NCBI GenBank assembly: GCA_963920525.1
Contig: OY986438.1
Span: 188,247,888-188,311,887, forward strand
Direction: 5' to 3'
From: Dichetophora obliterata
Lineage: Eukaryota > Arthropoda > Insecta > Diptera > Sciomyzidae
Length of the DNA stretch: 64,000 nt
Shown here: positions 43,605 to 56,598 of the stretch, in pieces
Layout: the number at the start of each line of letters is the position of its first letter
How positions within the stretch are numbered: the stretch's first letter is position 1
Translations under genes and position numbers: made by a program
The notes under the pieces: model-generated
Database searches by the model: none
The model's input: the letters and a program-made list of their open reading frames with translations, nothing else
What the model was told of the DNA's origin: nothing

Positions 43605-45488
43605 AGTTATCAACAGTTATGCAAACAATCCTATAATACCTACTTAACAAAAGTAAAATTAAACATCAAATCTGATGCTAAATCCTTCTGGAACTTTGTT
43701 AACACAAAACGCAACATTGATTCCTATCCTTCTTTTATGAAGTATAATTCGGTTGAGTCTGATAATGATAATAGTATTTGCAATCTTTTTGCTGACTTTT
43801 TCAAGACGACTTATTCATCATCGTCCTATGATTATTTAAGTTATCCTTCCAATATTCAATCTGGGGGTATTTATTTCCCAATAATTGACACAAACACAGT
43901 CTTATCATTTTTAAAAAATATTAAATCATCATATAAAAGTGGTCCTGATAACATACCTTCATGTATATTAAAATACTGCTGCGAAGAATTAGTAACTCCA
44001 ATCTCTTTACTATTTACTTCATCATTAAAATCCTGCTATTTTCCTGCAGCCTGGAAGCATTCATTTATTATTCCGCTGCATAAATCCGGAATAAGTCTTT
44101 AATTGATAACTACCGTGGCATCGCAAAATTAAGCGCTTTGCCTAAACTTTTAGAGGCAATTGTTACATCACGACTATCGCATAGCGTTAAATCTTTAATG
44201 TCTCCTTTCCAACATGGATTCCTTTCTGGAAAATCCACTGTTACTAACCTTCTCGAATTTACATCAAAAACTATAGAAAACTTTGGAAAACGCATGCAGA
44301 CTGATGTTATTTACACGGATTTTAGCAAAGCTTTTGACGTTGTAAATCACAAACTATTGATCTTAAAATTACATCTTGTTAGATTTCCTATACCGTTGGT
44401 AAAAAGGATTGAATCTTACTTAAGCAATAGAACACAATCTGTTCTTTTTAAGCTCAAGAAATCACACGAGTTTCCTGTTACTTCAGGAGTACCTCAAGGA
44501 AGTCATCTTGGGCCCCTTCTGTTTCTACTTTTTATAAACGATTTGCCATCTGTCATAATGCATTCTAGCATCTTAATGTTTGCTGACGACGTCAAAATCT
44601 TCCTTTCTTTTCAAAATGATAATAACGCTGTATTTTTGCAAGTCGACATTGATCATCTTCATAACTGGTGCAAAACGAACCGTATGAACCTCAACATGAA
44701 GAAATACAAGCATATGTCTTTCTCGCGCAAACCACAGATTAAATGTACCTTCAAAAACTTGTAGTTATCCATTGGAGTCCTTAGATATTTTCAATGATCT
44801 TGGAGTTACAATGGATCCTAAACTACGCTTTAATATTCATGTAAATAAAATAATAAATAGAGCAAATAGTACTTTAGGATTTATTAAACGTTGGGCAAAA
44901 GAGTTTAATGATCCATTCATAACGAAAACCTTATTCACCTCCTATCTTAGTGCGGCCTATCTTAGAATACGCTTCAGTTGTTTGGTGCCCACGATACGGT
45001 TGTTACATAGACGACATTGAATCAGTGCAGAAACAATTTCTTTTGTTTTGCTTAAGCTATCTTTATTGTAATACTGATTTTCACTTACCACCTTATGAAT
45101 ATCGGTTACAACTCTTAAATCTTCCTTCTTTAAAAAATCGGAGAATTATGATAAATACTTGTTGGATTATAAAACTTTTACATTGAATGTCAACAGTTCA
45201 TATTTATTGAGTAAAATATATTTTAATATTCCTCTTCGTCCTAGAAGAACTTTTGAGTTACTCCACATGAACTTTTGTAGAACTAATTATTTGCAAAATG
45301 AACCTCTTAAAAGCGCTTGCGGTGATTTTAATTTTGTATCTGATGTTATATCCTTAAGTGAATCCATGGACTCAATGAAACATAAAATTATAGATTACCT
45401 GCAGTACCGTCGTTGTTTATGTAAAGTTCTTTCAAACATATATCTGATGCATCTGGTGATTTGTAAACACATTAATATAACAATCTAA
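43605..45488 (+). pseudogene. Jockey-group reverse transcriptase, broken
   Basis: Pieces in three frames: SSYKSGPDNIPSCILKYC and AAWKHSFIIPLHKSG (43737-44102), then QHGFLSGKSTVTNLLEF, TDFSKAFDVVNHKLL, TSGVPQGSHLGPLLFLLFIN and the catalytic ILMFADDVKIFLS box (44138-44764). A C-terminal part follows: DLGVTMDPKLRFNIHVNK and RPILEYASVVWCPRYG (44772-45186), with a last piece to 45488. The catalytic motifs survive, but breaks near 44105, 44765, 44950 and 45170 make it inactive. Confidence 0.92.
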
Positions 45489-46195
45489 ATGGATAAATGG
45501 ACCTAAGCGTAAAATGGAAAATTTTGGTGGATAAACATATAAGTAATCTGAATGGACCTAAACCTGGGATCTTCAGTTGCCTCATATCTTCATGATGATT
45601 ATAACTACACTTGTCGACGGTACCGTGGTGTCTTGGTGTCTTTTTACCTCTTGAAACACTACGTTAGATCGATTTGTAATATATTAATATAAGTGGCCGA
45701 TAAGACCTAGTTTGTCTTGGTGCCTGCGTTCGCAACTGGTTTTCTTTATTTTATGAAAATTGGTTTGGTGAAGTTGACTTAGTTTGTCGAGTAACCACCC
45801 TGTCAAGCCAGGATTTCACCGGCTTCAGGGAGACAGAACGATATATATTATATATATACCTATTGGAGTGGTGTTTTATTGGGTATGAGACCTTGTTTGT
45901 CACACGACTCCGCCGTATACAAAAATTGTTGCTAACTTGACCTTGTTTGTCTTGAAAACACAACCCTGCTATGCTGTCTGATTTTATCGATTTTGACTTA
46001 ACTTTTTTTTTATACTTTAATAAAATTATATACTTTAAGCAATTTACTAAAACTTTTTAGTTTGTTAATAATACATTATTTCATTCAAAATCATACTTTA
46101 TATTTTTGAATTGTATTAAATATATTATTTTATAATTTTAAATTTGCTATAAAACCTGTTAAGGTTTAGCAATCAAGTAAATAAATAAATAAAAA
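43605..46195 (+). mobile_element. Jockey-group retrotransposon, 5'-truncated
   Basis: It begins in the linker before the reverse transcriptase (KLNIKSDAKSFWNFVNTK), covers the RT and C-terminal region to about 45488, and then a 700-bp 3' UTR with a (TAAA)n/(AAAT)n tail at 46175-46195. The last 330 bp are duplicated at 1461-1806. The endonuclease and ORF1 are missing. Confidence 0.9.
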
Positions 46196-47821
46196 AAATA
46201 CTATTTTACATACAGTCCATATCATATTTCAACATGTTTTATTATTCTTTTTACTGAATAAACGTCTTAGATCAAAGTGTTTTTGTACAATCAACAGTCT
46301 AAAATGCATGAAATCTTTTAAGAATTTATTGTTTGGACAGTTATTTACTTTTCAATAAACTAAGAAATATTCGTTTTTCGTAAAACTGTTCTCAAAATCT
46401 TTAAAAATAACCAAACTGCATAACACAGGTTGAATAGATTTGTAAAGATCCCTTTCACGAAGAGAAATATTTAAAAATTCTATGCCTTAACAAAGCAAAA
46501 AGGCTATCAGTTCTCATGCATAAAATTCTTAGCTTCAGATTAAGATTATCATTTTAAGTAAATAAATTCACACTTTAGGCAAGTAAAAATTGATTGTTAA
46601 AAGCAAATAGTCATTGTTAAAGCTTTTTTCTAATAAATAATTTGAAATGCTTTTTTCAACTCATTTCAACTCATTTCAACTCATAGCTAACCCGTGCAAT
46701 CGGGTAAATCATCAGTTTTATAATGTTTTTATTAAAGTGGCGGTAGTTCTTTACGCCGATGTTAAGTTTGAAGTTATTTCCATTGAAAAATTGAATTATT
46801 GCACCTAAAATTGTATTTTTTAAGTAAATGTGTAAATCCAATATAACATTGTTATAAATATTTCCCTTCCATTTTAGACACTGTGTGTCCTTTACCTATC
46901 GCCCTCTATAAAGTAGGGTAAAGTGTAAAATAATATGACACTTCATGCAATGTTGCTATATAATAGCAATGTCCTTAGGCAAATTTTTTCCATTTTCATA
47001 CATTTCACTTTTTATTCATATATTTTAATGATTATTATTATTATTACTATTTTTTATTTCTTTTTCTCATGCATTTGTTGCATTTTCTAAATGAAATTTT
47101 AGAAAATTTTATATAATACTACGGAAGTGCGCCATTTTGGCAGGAAATAAAATGTAAAAAAGTTTATGGCTTGTGTTAATGACAATTAGTGAAAGAGTTG
47201 ATGTGAATGGAAATGAAAGGTGCCTAACTGGGTGGGCGATGGAGAGAGCACAGAGTGGGACGCAGTAAATGAGCGGTATCATTGTGTTTACATGGAGAGA
47301 AATAATTTTCTTAAATTGAAAGTACTATATTAAAGAAATTTATAAAGCTGATTATAATTTCAAATTATCTGTTCTGTTGTTAAATGAGTAGCTTTACCCA
47401 ATGAAAGCATTTTTTTTAAATACGCTCTATGTTTAATCGGAAAAAGTCAAAATAACTAGAAAAACTCAAATAAAATTCTAAAATTTAATTTTTTAAGCAC
47501 TAGGTATATTACAAAAATAAGATTTATTGTGAAATATTTTTTAACGTTATTGGGTACATTATTTTTTTCTGACCAAAATTATAAAACCGGACTTCTAATA
47601 TTGCTAAAAATAAGTATGTTTTTTTTTAAAAAAATTTAATTAATTACTTTGATTTTGTTAGTTTTTACAAACATTACTTTGTACTCTAAATTTCACGGGC
47701 TCAAGGTCCAAAGTATTACAAATTAAAAACGTTATTTTACTTTTATGAGATAGAAATATTCATACAAAACCAAATAGAAGTACAATTAGGAATAATTGAG
47801 ATTTTAGCTATATTACATGTA
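46196..47821. other. Intronic DNA, nothing recognised
   Basis: AT-rich. A threefold cttttttcaactcatttcaa-like short repeat lies near 46650-46682. No gene or TIR element was established. Confidence 0.45.
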
Positions 47822-48333
47822 CATTAGGCCGGGTCGATTTGTGGGGAGGCAGAAAAATCGTCCATTACTCAGTGAAAATCGTATTCTAGGGATCAAAATA
47901 AGAAACTTTTCCCGAGGAACTATTCCTTTAAAACGAATTCTAATGCCCCAACTAACTTTGGGGGCCGATAAGCCCATGCCAGTGGCGACCCTATTTCGCT
48001 GATTTTTTCATGTAAAGTGCCAAAAATGGTGATTTTTTTAAATGTTTACATAGGGAACCCCCAGGGGGTTCTAGGGGTGTGCACTAGCATGGGTAGATCG
48101 GCCCTCCAAAGTTAGTGGGGGTCGGTCATACATTTGGACTCGATTGGGACACTCTAAATGGGTCAAAGAGGGATTTTTTAAAATTTGACCCTACGGGACA
48201 AAAGTCAAAAGTTGGGGCATTAGAATTCGTCTTAGAGTTATAGTTCCTCGGGCAAAGTTTCTTATTTTGATCCCTAGAATACGATTTTCAGTGAGCAATT
48301 GGCAATTTTTAAATCGACCCCCCCTAATGTGCA
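47822..48333. mobile_element. Foldback element, copy 1
   Basis: The arms read attaggccgggtcgattt inward from the left and aaatcgaccccccctaat at the right. Internal pairs include gtattctagggatcaaaata and its complement, aatgccccaac, gcccatgcc and gtgattttt. It is about 512 bp. Nearly the whole element recurs at 49205-49812, so this is a multi-copy palindromic MITE family. Confidence 0.85.
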
Positions 48334-49204
48334 TGGAGGCATTTTTATTCCTTCACATTGTCTTGGTACGTTTTTTCGACATAAAATCTAAAACACACAT
48401 CGGACAAGGACGACTTATACACCAAAATTATTGTAATGACATCTGGATGCAAGACTACGTCATTGGGAAAGTTTTAAAAATTGGCGTGTCCACAAAATCG
48501 TTTTTTTAAGGAGTTTTTTGGTGCATTTGGTATAAAAAAAAGCAAACTCGAAAATACATCTAAGCTCTAAACTGTATTTTTGTGATGAAATAAGTTTATT
48601 TTATTCCTATTAACCTTAGTTCCCGACCTATTGACCTATTATACACCAACATTTTACTCTATTATCAGTTATTACTCTAGATCAGTGTCGGCCAAAAAAA
48701 CGCTTGCACTGTTCTTTCAGTTTTGTGCTAGTACGCGCACATGTGAGTGCGACAGAGATAGACAAGGTTCACGATGCCCGCGGGCATAGGCTGTGGAGAA
48801 AACTGCTCTAGATGCAAAACTGTATCCTTGGAAAGGCGTTGCCATTTAAATCGGTTTTTTTTAAAGGAACTTTTTTGGAAAATTTACAGCGCACAAATCT
48901 TAAAATTTTATTTTGGTAATGAATTAAGCTTAATTTTATCGGTATCTAGCACCGTTCTCCTCTTATGAATGATGAAAAAATTTAAAAATAATCGTTGCCT
49001 CATAAATCAAGATTTTTGTAAGGAATTTTTTTGGTTAATTTGGATCAAAAAAACTCAAATTATATATGGTGCATTCCATACAAAATTTGCCACCAAAATT
49101 ATTTTTTTCTATAAAAGTTTTTTTTTTGTTCATCAGTCAAAAATATGTTATATGTATTTCTTTTTATTTCAATATAAAACAAGGAATTTTCAAAAAAAAA
49201 TGTT
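48334..49204. other. Spacer between two foldback copies
   Basis: AT-rich and unrecognised. Small open frames (48774, 48969) have no visible family. It may be internal to a composite bounded by the outer foldback arms. Confidence 0.45.
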
Positions 49205-49812
49205 GCCTATTAGGGCGGATCGATTTAAAAATCACCCATTGCTCAGTGAAAATCGTATTCTAGGGATCAAAATAAGGAACCTCGCCCGAAGAACTATACC
49301 TCTAAAACGAATTCTAATGCCCCAACTTTTGACTTTTGTCCCGTAGGGTCAAATTTTGCAAAATCTCTCTTTGACCCATTTAGAGGGCAGCAATCGAGTC
49401 CAAATATATGACCGACCCTCACTAACTTTGGAGGGCCGATCCACCCATGCCAGTGGCACTCCCCCTGGAACCCCCCTTTCATGTAAAGTGCCAAAATGGT
49501 GATTTTTTGAAATGTTGATATAGGGAACCCCCAGGGGAGTTCTAGGGGGTGTGCCACTAGCATGGGTGGATTGGCCCTCTAAAGTTAGTGGGGGTCGGTC
49601 ATACATTTGGACTCGATTGGGGCACTCTAAATGGGTCAAAGAGGGTTTTTCAAAATTTGACCCTATGGGACAAAAGTTAAAAGTTGGGGCATAAGAATTC
49701 CTTTTAGAGGTATAGCTCCTCGGGCAAAGTTTCTTATTTTGATCCCTAGAATACGATTTTCACTGAGCAATGGGCGATTTTTTTTTGCCTCCCCACAAAT
49801 CGACCCGGCCTA
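49205..49812. mobile_element. Foldback element, copy 2
   Basis: Arms of about 275-290 bp. The left arm attagggcggatcgattta ... ctagggatcaaaataagg ... tgccccaacttttgac ... ggcactccccctgg pairs with the right arm through to cgacccggcctaat. The right terminus carries the gcctccccacaaatcg insert seen only at the left terminus of copy 1, so the outermost arms of the two copies match each other best. Confidence 0.87.
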
Positions 49813-51655
49813 ATACTTATACTGCAATAGCTGACGAAGATAGAAAAATTTCCAAACAAGAAATGTGCGCCTATTTCTTACCTTTCGAATGATGCTCACT
49901 AAAATTAATCATATTATTTTTGATTGCAAAAAATAGAGATTTCGAGCAAATTTGATTTTTTTTACATGGACCTTATTTTTTTGTCCCCTACACAATTCCT
50001 ACACAAATTTGCTTGAATTTGTAAATTTTGTAATAAAGTTTACCCATTGAGGACGGTAAAATGGATCAGCATCTGCAAAGGGTTCAATTGGTACCGTTTT
50101 TTTTTTTATTTTTTTATAGTGCATCTAAATACCTTTCCAAAAAATTAAATCTTATCAAAATCGGACTGTCTTTGTTAACGTGGCAGTGGTTTAAATTGAA
50201 ATAAAAAATAATCAAAATTTACCAAACTTTAAAAAAAAATTTTAATTTTTTGTACAGATAGTAATAAATTTTGGATAGCTTTATTTTTGGAATTTTTGGT
50301 TTTTGAAAATTCATAGAAACAAAAAACTTTCCCACACAAAAAGTGGCACTTTGAAAAAAAAAACTCCAGCTAGCATTAGGGTTAACACAGCGCAAAATCC
50401 TTTCGTGGAGAGTACTACAATGAGCCAAGAAATATTTTAGGCCGAGTTTATCGAACACTTTCTTTGCGACCCGGCCTACTATAAATGGGCAAATCCACAG
50501 AAAAGTCAATCGTGACCAAAAAATGTAAACTTATTAAAAACTTTTTTATAATTTTATGATATCGTCGTTACAGAAGTAAGCTAGCGAATATGAAAAATTT
50601 AATTTTTCATTTCCAATGAAAATTCTATGGAAAATTAAAAATGAATTTTTCAGATTCGTAAGTTTACTTTTGCAACGACGATATTATCTAAGAGAAACAT
50701 TTTAATTTTATTAATTAATGCAATTTATACATAAATTCAATTACCATAATTATCAAATCGCCTGCACTGTTTCACAAATGTATGTGTTCTTTTTCGTAAA
50801 TTTTTAGTAAATGTTTCGTAAACTTTTTTGGTTGAGTAAAAATGTAAGGCATTCGCTAAAGATAATGAGAAGATGATAGAGGCAGGGAAAGAAAAATGTA
50901 TTAAATTTTTTTAATTACTAAATTACATAATTACTAAACTTCCTAATTACTTAGTTACTCAATTGAACTGCAATAGAAAAATGTGTGACGTCAGGCACGT
51001 ATCGTCCGAACAAATAAAATTGTTAGCTGTGACTTGAAAAGTACGAAATTTGAATTTATTTTTAAACCTAATTAATTTGCAATTTTTATTTCTTTAAACT
51101 TTTGAGGTGCGATCGACCATTTCGAAGAAATATTTTAAGTTCGAGTGTAAGTCTTACAACAACTTCCTTCTTTATTAACGTCTGAATGTACGAAAAAACT
51201 AACAAATTTTAGGTAAACTGAGGTAAGATGCAGGATGGTTATAATTATTATAAATTATACTCGTGAAGAGCTTTTTAACCAGATACATCTGTTAATAAAC
51301 TGTTAATAAAATTTGCAAAATTTATGAAAAAATGTATCGGAATCTAACTTCCGAGCGCTAGGATTTACCCATATGTATATGTCTTTGACGTAGTTGTTGT
51401 ATGGAAAAATTTGAAGAGAAATATTTTTTAGACTGTTTTATCCTTCTGACAACCACTTTTGATCCCTTTTAACAAAAGTTTTAACGAACTACTCTTAAAC
51501 GTAGTCGTAGAGAGTTAAAAGTTTCTATTAAGAATATAAAATAGATTTCGTCAACCGAGACCATCAAAGTCAGCAACGTACAGTGAAGAATTTTTTTTTT
51601 CGTCATTTCATAATAAGTGCTTCAGCAAATTTAATGAACAACGAATGCGATTGCT
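49813..51655. other. Intronic DNA with one small palindrome
   Basis: Mostly unrecognised AT-rich DNA. At 50558-50684 an inverted repeat pairs gatatcgtcgttacagaagt with acttttgcaacgacgatatt, arms about 55 bp, with further pairing through aaaaatttaatttttcat. The open frame at 50219-50509 is not similar to anything recognised. Confidence 0.5.
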
Positions 51656-51989
51656 TTTATTGTTGCACATGCATTTGTTATAAACAAGGTGTACTGTTTG
51701 TGAAATTTTTGTGTGCACATATTTTTGTTTTGGCATGAGTTCAAAAGGACAGTTTATGATAGAATATTGTTTCAAGGCGACCACCGTTCGACCCGTGTTC
51801 GGCCACTGTTCGGACAAGTGCCTTTATTGTTGCACATGCATTTGTTATAAACAAGGTGTACTGTTTGTGAAATTTTTGTGTGCACATATTTTTGTTTTGG
51901 CATGAGTTCGAAAGAACAGTTTATGATAGAATATTGTTTCAAGGCGACCACCGTTCGACCCGTGTTCGGCCACTGTTCGGACAAGTGAG
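51656..51989. repeat. 167-bp tandem duplication
   Basis: Two almost identical 167-bp copies starting tttattgttgcacatgc at 51656 and 51823, with only a few base differences (for example ttcaaaaggacag against ttcgaaagaacag). Each contains cgttcgacccgtgttcggcc. A diverged third copy is at 55700-55880. The similar open frames on both strands are repeat products. Confidence 0.93.
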
Positions 51990-52323
51990 CTTTTTTATTT
52001 TTTTTTAACCATGTTTGACCCTTGTCTGGCCCATGTTTGGCCGCTGCTTGGTCAATCGGAAAGCAAAATGCTCTAATTTTTTAATTTTTTTTTATAGCAA
52101 GTTAGCTATCACTATTTTAAGAAAATAATGACAATTATTTATTATGGGAAAAATTACCCAGCAACTTTTTTCTAATACCATACAATCTTCTAGCTTAGAT
52201 CAGGTATAGAATTACTTGTTTTACGCGATTTGCGGTTGGTGTTATTTGGTACGAATAGAAACCAGATATGTGTGTATGCGTGCGAGCATCGAGCAGACTA
52301 CAAACTAGTAGGCAGGTGCGCAA

Positions 52324-52327
<4 letters not shown>

Positions 52328-52370
<43 letters not shown>

Positions 52371-52381
52371 TCTCTCTCTCT
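52328..52381. repeat. (CT)n microsatellite
   Basis: About 25 CT units with one CCT interruption. Confidence 0.95.
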
Positions 52382-52504
52382 GTGTCTCTGTTTCTGACAA
52401 GTAGAAATTTCGATAAAACGCATTTGTTATTTTTATTTGTGTGTTATTTGTGTCTTATTGCAATTAAGTTTTAAGAAATTGAAACTGAAGCAAAAAAGTT
52501 TTTT

Positions 52505-53815
52505 GACTCTAGGGTGGACCCTTAAAATGTGTTTTACTTTTTTATACTTTTTGTGTATGTACTAATTTAGAATGTTATGTTAAAATGTTTAAAAAATTTT
52601 TTAAATTTTGCCATTAGGGTGGTCGCTAATTTAGAATCTTATGTTAAAATTTTTAAAAAAAATTTTAAATTTTGCCATAAGGGTGGACCCTAAATATGTA
52701 TTTTTTTACTACTCTTTGTATTTCGAATCTTATGTTAGAATTATAAAAAAAATGTGTTTTTTTATTTTATACTCTTTGTATATGTGCTAACAGTGTAAGG
52801 GGTCGCTGATTTCGAACCTGATGATAAAGTTTCATAAAGATTTTTGACACTAGGGTGGACCATGAAAATGTATTTTTTTATTCTCTTTGTATATGTGTTG
52901 GCTGTATTTAGGGGTCTCTGATTTCGAACCTGATGCTAAAATTTCAAAAAGTTTTTTGACACTAAGGTGGACCCTAAAAATGTGCTTTTTTGGTTTTATA
53001 CTCTTTGTAGATTCGCTGGTCGCTGTTTTTTAATCTGATGGTGGACCCTAAAATTGAATTTTTTTTTTTGCTATATATTCTTAAGTAAGTCCTATGTTAA
53101 AATTAAAAAAATATGTTGACTTTATATGATTTAAATACAAATTCTAAATGTTTGATAGTTTAAATCATACTTAGGAAAAACGTTTATTAAAAAAATATTT
53201 TGTTCACTAGGGTGGACCCTGAAAATGTGGTTTTTTTTAATCTTTATATAAGTGCCAGAAGTATAAGTTGTCGCTTATTTCGAGTTGTTTTTATTTCGAA
53301 CCTGATGCTAAAATTTCAAAAAGTTTTTTGACACTAGGGTGGACCCTAAAAATGTGTTTTTTGGTTTTATACTCTTTGTAGATCTAATTTTGTCGCTAAT
53401 TTTGTGCCTGATGGTGGACCCTAAAATTGGGTTTTTTTTTTTGTTATAAACTTTTTAGTAAGCTCTTATGTTATTATTTTAATAAATATTTTTTTCACTA
53501 GCGTTGACCCTAAAAATTTGTTTTTTTATATAATTTTTGTATATGTGCTAGCAGTATAAGGGGATGCTGATTTCGAACCTGCTGTTAAAATTTCAAAAAT
53601 TTTTTGGAACTAGGGTTGACCCCAAAAATATTTGTATTTTACTTTATCCCTTTTGTGTACTGCCAGGACAGTGTATTATGTTAGAAATCTTATGTTAGAA
53701 TTAAAAAAAATTTTGACATTAAGGTGGGCCCTTAAAATTTTTTTTATGCTTTTTGTAGATGCGCTGGTCGCTGATTTCGAATCTGATGTAAGAAATTAGG
53801 GTGGACCCTTAAAAT
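52505..53815. repeat. Degenerate tandem array, actagggtggacc units
   Basis: About ten to thirteen irregular units. Each contains a variant of actagggtggaccctaaaa, then T-rich tttatactctttgta, then ggtcgctgatttcgaacctg and atgctaaaatttcaaaaag. Unit length varies around 60-170 bp because of deletions. The gtcgctgatttcgaa...aaaatttcaaaa core is also found in the inverted repeat at 63011-64000, so both belong to one dispersed repeat family. Confidence 0.82.
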
Positions 53816-55144
53816 TTGTTCTTATTTTGTTTTATACTTAAGTAAGTCCAGTTTTCAATCCAACTTTCCAATCAATTTAAGCTCCATACGAAGAACATGA
53901 TGAATGTTCAATGCTCAATGCCTTGTTGCGTCATGAAACAAAAACCACTGGCAACGGTAACTGCCTTTTTTCATCTCTCATAAGAAGTAAACACGAAGTA
54001 AAATCTTCATTTTCAATTAATAAATCTTTTTTAATATTTAATTAAACACTTTTATTTGATTGCTCATTTACATTGATTGCCTTTAAAAAATTATATAAAA
54101 TAAAATATAATAAAAAAAATATACAGATTTTATTTCGAATTACATTCGATGTTGAAGAAATGGGGTAAGGAACTTCGTTCCTGACGGGGGTCCCTTGACC
54201 ATGCCTCTTTTTTTTCTCTCCGTGTAAATAAGAAGAAGTACCATTTGTTCAGTATGGGAAGGGTCTGAGTTTTTACACTCTGGAGTGAAAAATAGACACT
54301 TGCAAAAAATTTTTCAGAACACAGTTAGCAAATTATCCCTGAAATATTTATTACGATAAATTCATAAATTTTGTCACACTTAAATTACGTTTTCGTGGAA
54401 ATAAATTGGCAAGGGTAAAAAGTTTGCTTGGTTTATTTAACTCAAATAAAATATTAAACATATTTCTTATTTTAATTTTTACGTTTTAATTAACAGTGAG
54501 TAAAAACTCTGCACATACATAGTCTTATCTATAAAAAATATTTCTGAGTTTACCCTTTTTTTTAGCTTGTCATTCTGACCCCATTAACACTTCTGCATTA
54601 ATGCTTCTCTTAACTGTAATGCATTGGTAGAGATATTTTTTAATTGCATTTCCACAACAACAACATCAGCAAAGAAAAGGCAAATGAACAGACAACAGAA
54701 CTAAGAAGAAGCGATATAAATCATAGATGTGTGAATATGTTATGTGTGAAATTTAGGTCAAACGGAAGACTAGCCAAAAAAGGTGTTCCATCACGTTAAT
54801 GTGGCGCATCTCTGCAAGATCACATGCAAAATGTTTAATTAATTCACTGCTCACATATGTAGCTATATGAAAGAAGAAAGTCTTCACTTTTCATACACAT
54901 ACAAAACCTGACAGTCAACATGCTTAAAAACACATTTAAAAGCTCGGCAAAAAATTACACAGCGCGCATACGTCGTGGTGCACATTATAAGAAAAAAGCT
55001 TTAACACGCACAGGCTATAAAGCTCATTTTTATTTTTAACGCTTTAATTAAATTTACTTACTCCTACAATTTCTTTAAGCCACATACTAAAAGCTACTTT
55101 ATACTTTCTTTATTTTTTGTTCTGTTTTTCATTTATTTTTATAG
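53816..55144. other. Intronic DNA before exon 3
   Basis: Unrecognised, apart from a short hairpin ggaacttcgttcc followed by a gggggtccc stretch near 54170-54195 that may be a transposon terminus. It ends with the exon 3 acceptor. Confidence 0.45.
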
Positions 55145-55348
55145 CCTGCCGCTACGAGAAGGGTTCTTGGTCGGAATGTGCCAACGGCCAGATGACGCGA
55201 CAGGATAAACTTAAAGCTACGGGCAGTGTTGATTCCTCCAGCTGCGAGGCTTTACGCAGCATCAATAAAAAATGTAATCCTGGCAATGCTGGCGGTGGCA
55301 GTAAAGGCATCAAAGCAGCCAATAAGGAGCGTAAAAATAAGGATAAAG
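55145..55348 (+). CDS. miple: Miple-like protein, exon 3: second PTN/MK module
   Basis: 204 nt between ttttatAG and aagGTAATT, phase 1 on both sides, coding for residues 251-318. The sequence ACRYEKGSWSECANGQMTRQ, DKLKATGSVDSSSCEALRSI and NKKCN has four cysteines (about 252, 262, 284, 294) and a W after the first, the second midkine-type module. A GNAGGGSKGIKAANKERKNK basic tail follows, typical of midkine C-termini. If the donor at 55349 were not used, reading on would give GNL and a stop at 55357-55359; a downstream acceptor in the right phase makes splicing to 59270 likelier. Confidence 0.92.
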
Positions 55349-55699
55349 GTAATTTGTGACCATGAAGACAAGGCTAGGCAGGCCGGCTGAAAGGAAGCAA
55401 CATATTTGTAAAGGGATTTTATGAAAGCGTGAATTCACTAGATTATATGGCCTAACAGTTAATTAAGTTTCAACTAAGCTGTAATTAGGCGATTTGCTGA
55501 GGCATTTTGTGGAGCATTAATTTTAATGAATTTATTTGTATGTTTTTGATTTTAAGTTTTTAGCAAGCGATTTAAGCTTTGTTGAGTTGCTGCAATTTAA
55601 AGTAACAAATTAAGCTTTTGTTAAGAAATATGACACTGTAAAAAATTCATCAAGACAATAATATTCCATTTGTTGAAGCCTAAAATCTTAACTAACACG

Positions 55700-55880
55700 T
55701 ATAAGCATGGTGTACTCTTTATAGTTTTTTTTTGTCTGCACATATTTTAGTTTTGGCATAAGATCGAAGGAAAATTGCATGATAAAATATTGTTTCTAAA
55801 CGCCACCATTCGACCTGTGTTCGGCCGATGTTTGGACAAGCGAGCTTTTCATATTATTTTCAAACCATATTCGTCCATAT
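55700..55880. repeat. Diverged copy of the 167-bp repeat
   Basis: Landmarks gtgtactctttata, gtctgcacatattttagttt, attgtttctaaacgccacca and ttcgacctgtgttcggccga follow the order of the tandem pair at 51656-51989, with many substitutions. Confidence 0.8.
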
Positions 55881-56598
55881 ATATTTTTGCATTTCAAACA
55901 TACATATTTTTATATTTCTCTATCAAGTCTAACGACAAATAATCCTTACAAACTCTTTCTTGTTGGTCTTTAAAAACTCTTCATTGTGGGTCGTTTCAGA
56001 GTATCGTACCACGCCTAACTCCCAAATACAAAAAATTTCAAAATGCAATGTTTTGTTCGTATTGAAGTTTTATTAAAGCAGCTCACCAAGAATCTGAAAT
56101 ATATGTGTACATTTTTAAAAAAAATGCTAGTTGACGACCAAATGTATTTTGCTGATTTAATATTTGCACTCGCTATTTCACTGGGATGCCAAATCAGCAG
56201 CTTTGTATCTTTTAGCGCGATCACTGCAATCCTCGAATTCCTTAGCTGGCCTTCACTTTTTCCGTGAACAACTAGGTAGTCAGTCAGCGGAACTTCAAAT
56301 ATTTCTCAGTAAATACAAATATTTTAATTTGATTTGTAATTCACATTAAATGATTTTGTTTAACTTAATTTTCAGAGATTCTTAATTTTTTTTTATAAGT
56401 GAAAACTTCTTTAGGCGCGTTGAACGATTTTGGTAGAGGGTAAATCATTGGTTTGCATCATCGTATTTTTGCAAGGAAATCGTCAACAATACAAGATAGG
56501 AAAATTACAGAACAAGATAAGAAAAAAAGATAACAAGATAGGAAAATTATAAAAAATAACCTCAAAAATGTTTGCATGTATTTGTGCATAAAAAAATT

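Larger units (their letters stand above)
29392..55144 (+). other. miple: Intron 2 of the miple-like gene (25.8 kb)
   Basis: Bounded by GTAAGT at 29392 and ttatttttatAG at 55143-55144. It is filled with retroposons, hAT elements, foldback elements and tandem repeats listed separately. No host gene was recognised in it. Confidence 0.85.

Noticed and set aside
51608..51984. Pairs of similar small open frames on both strands
   Set aside because: They follow the 167-bp tandem duplication and show no coding character.
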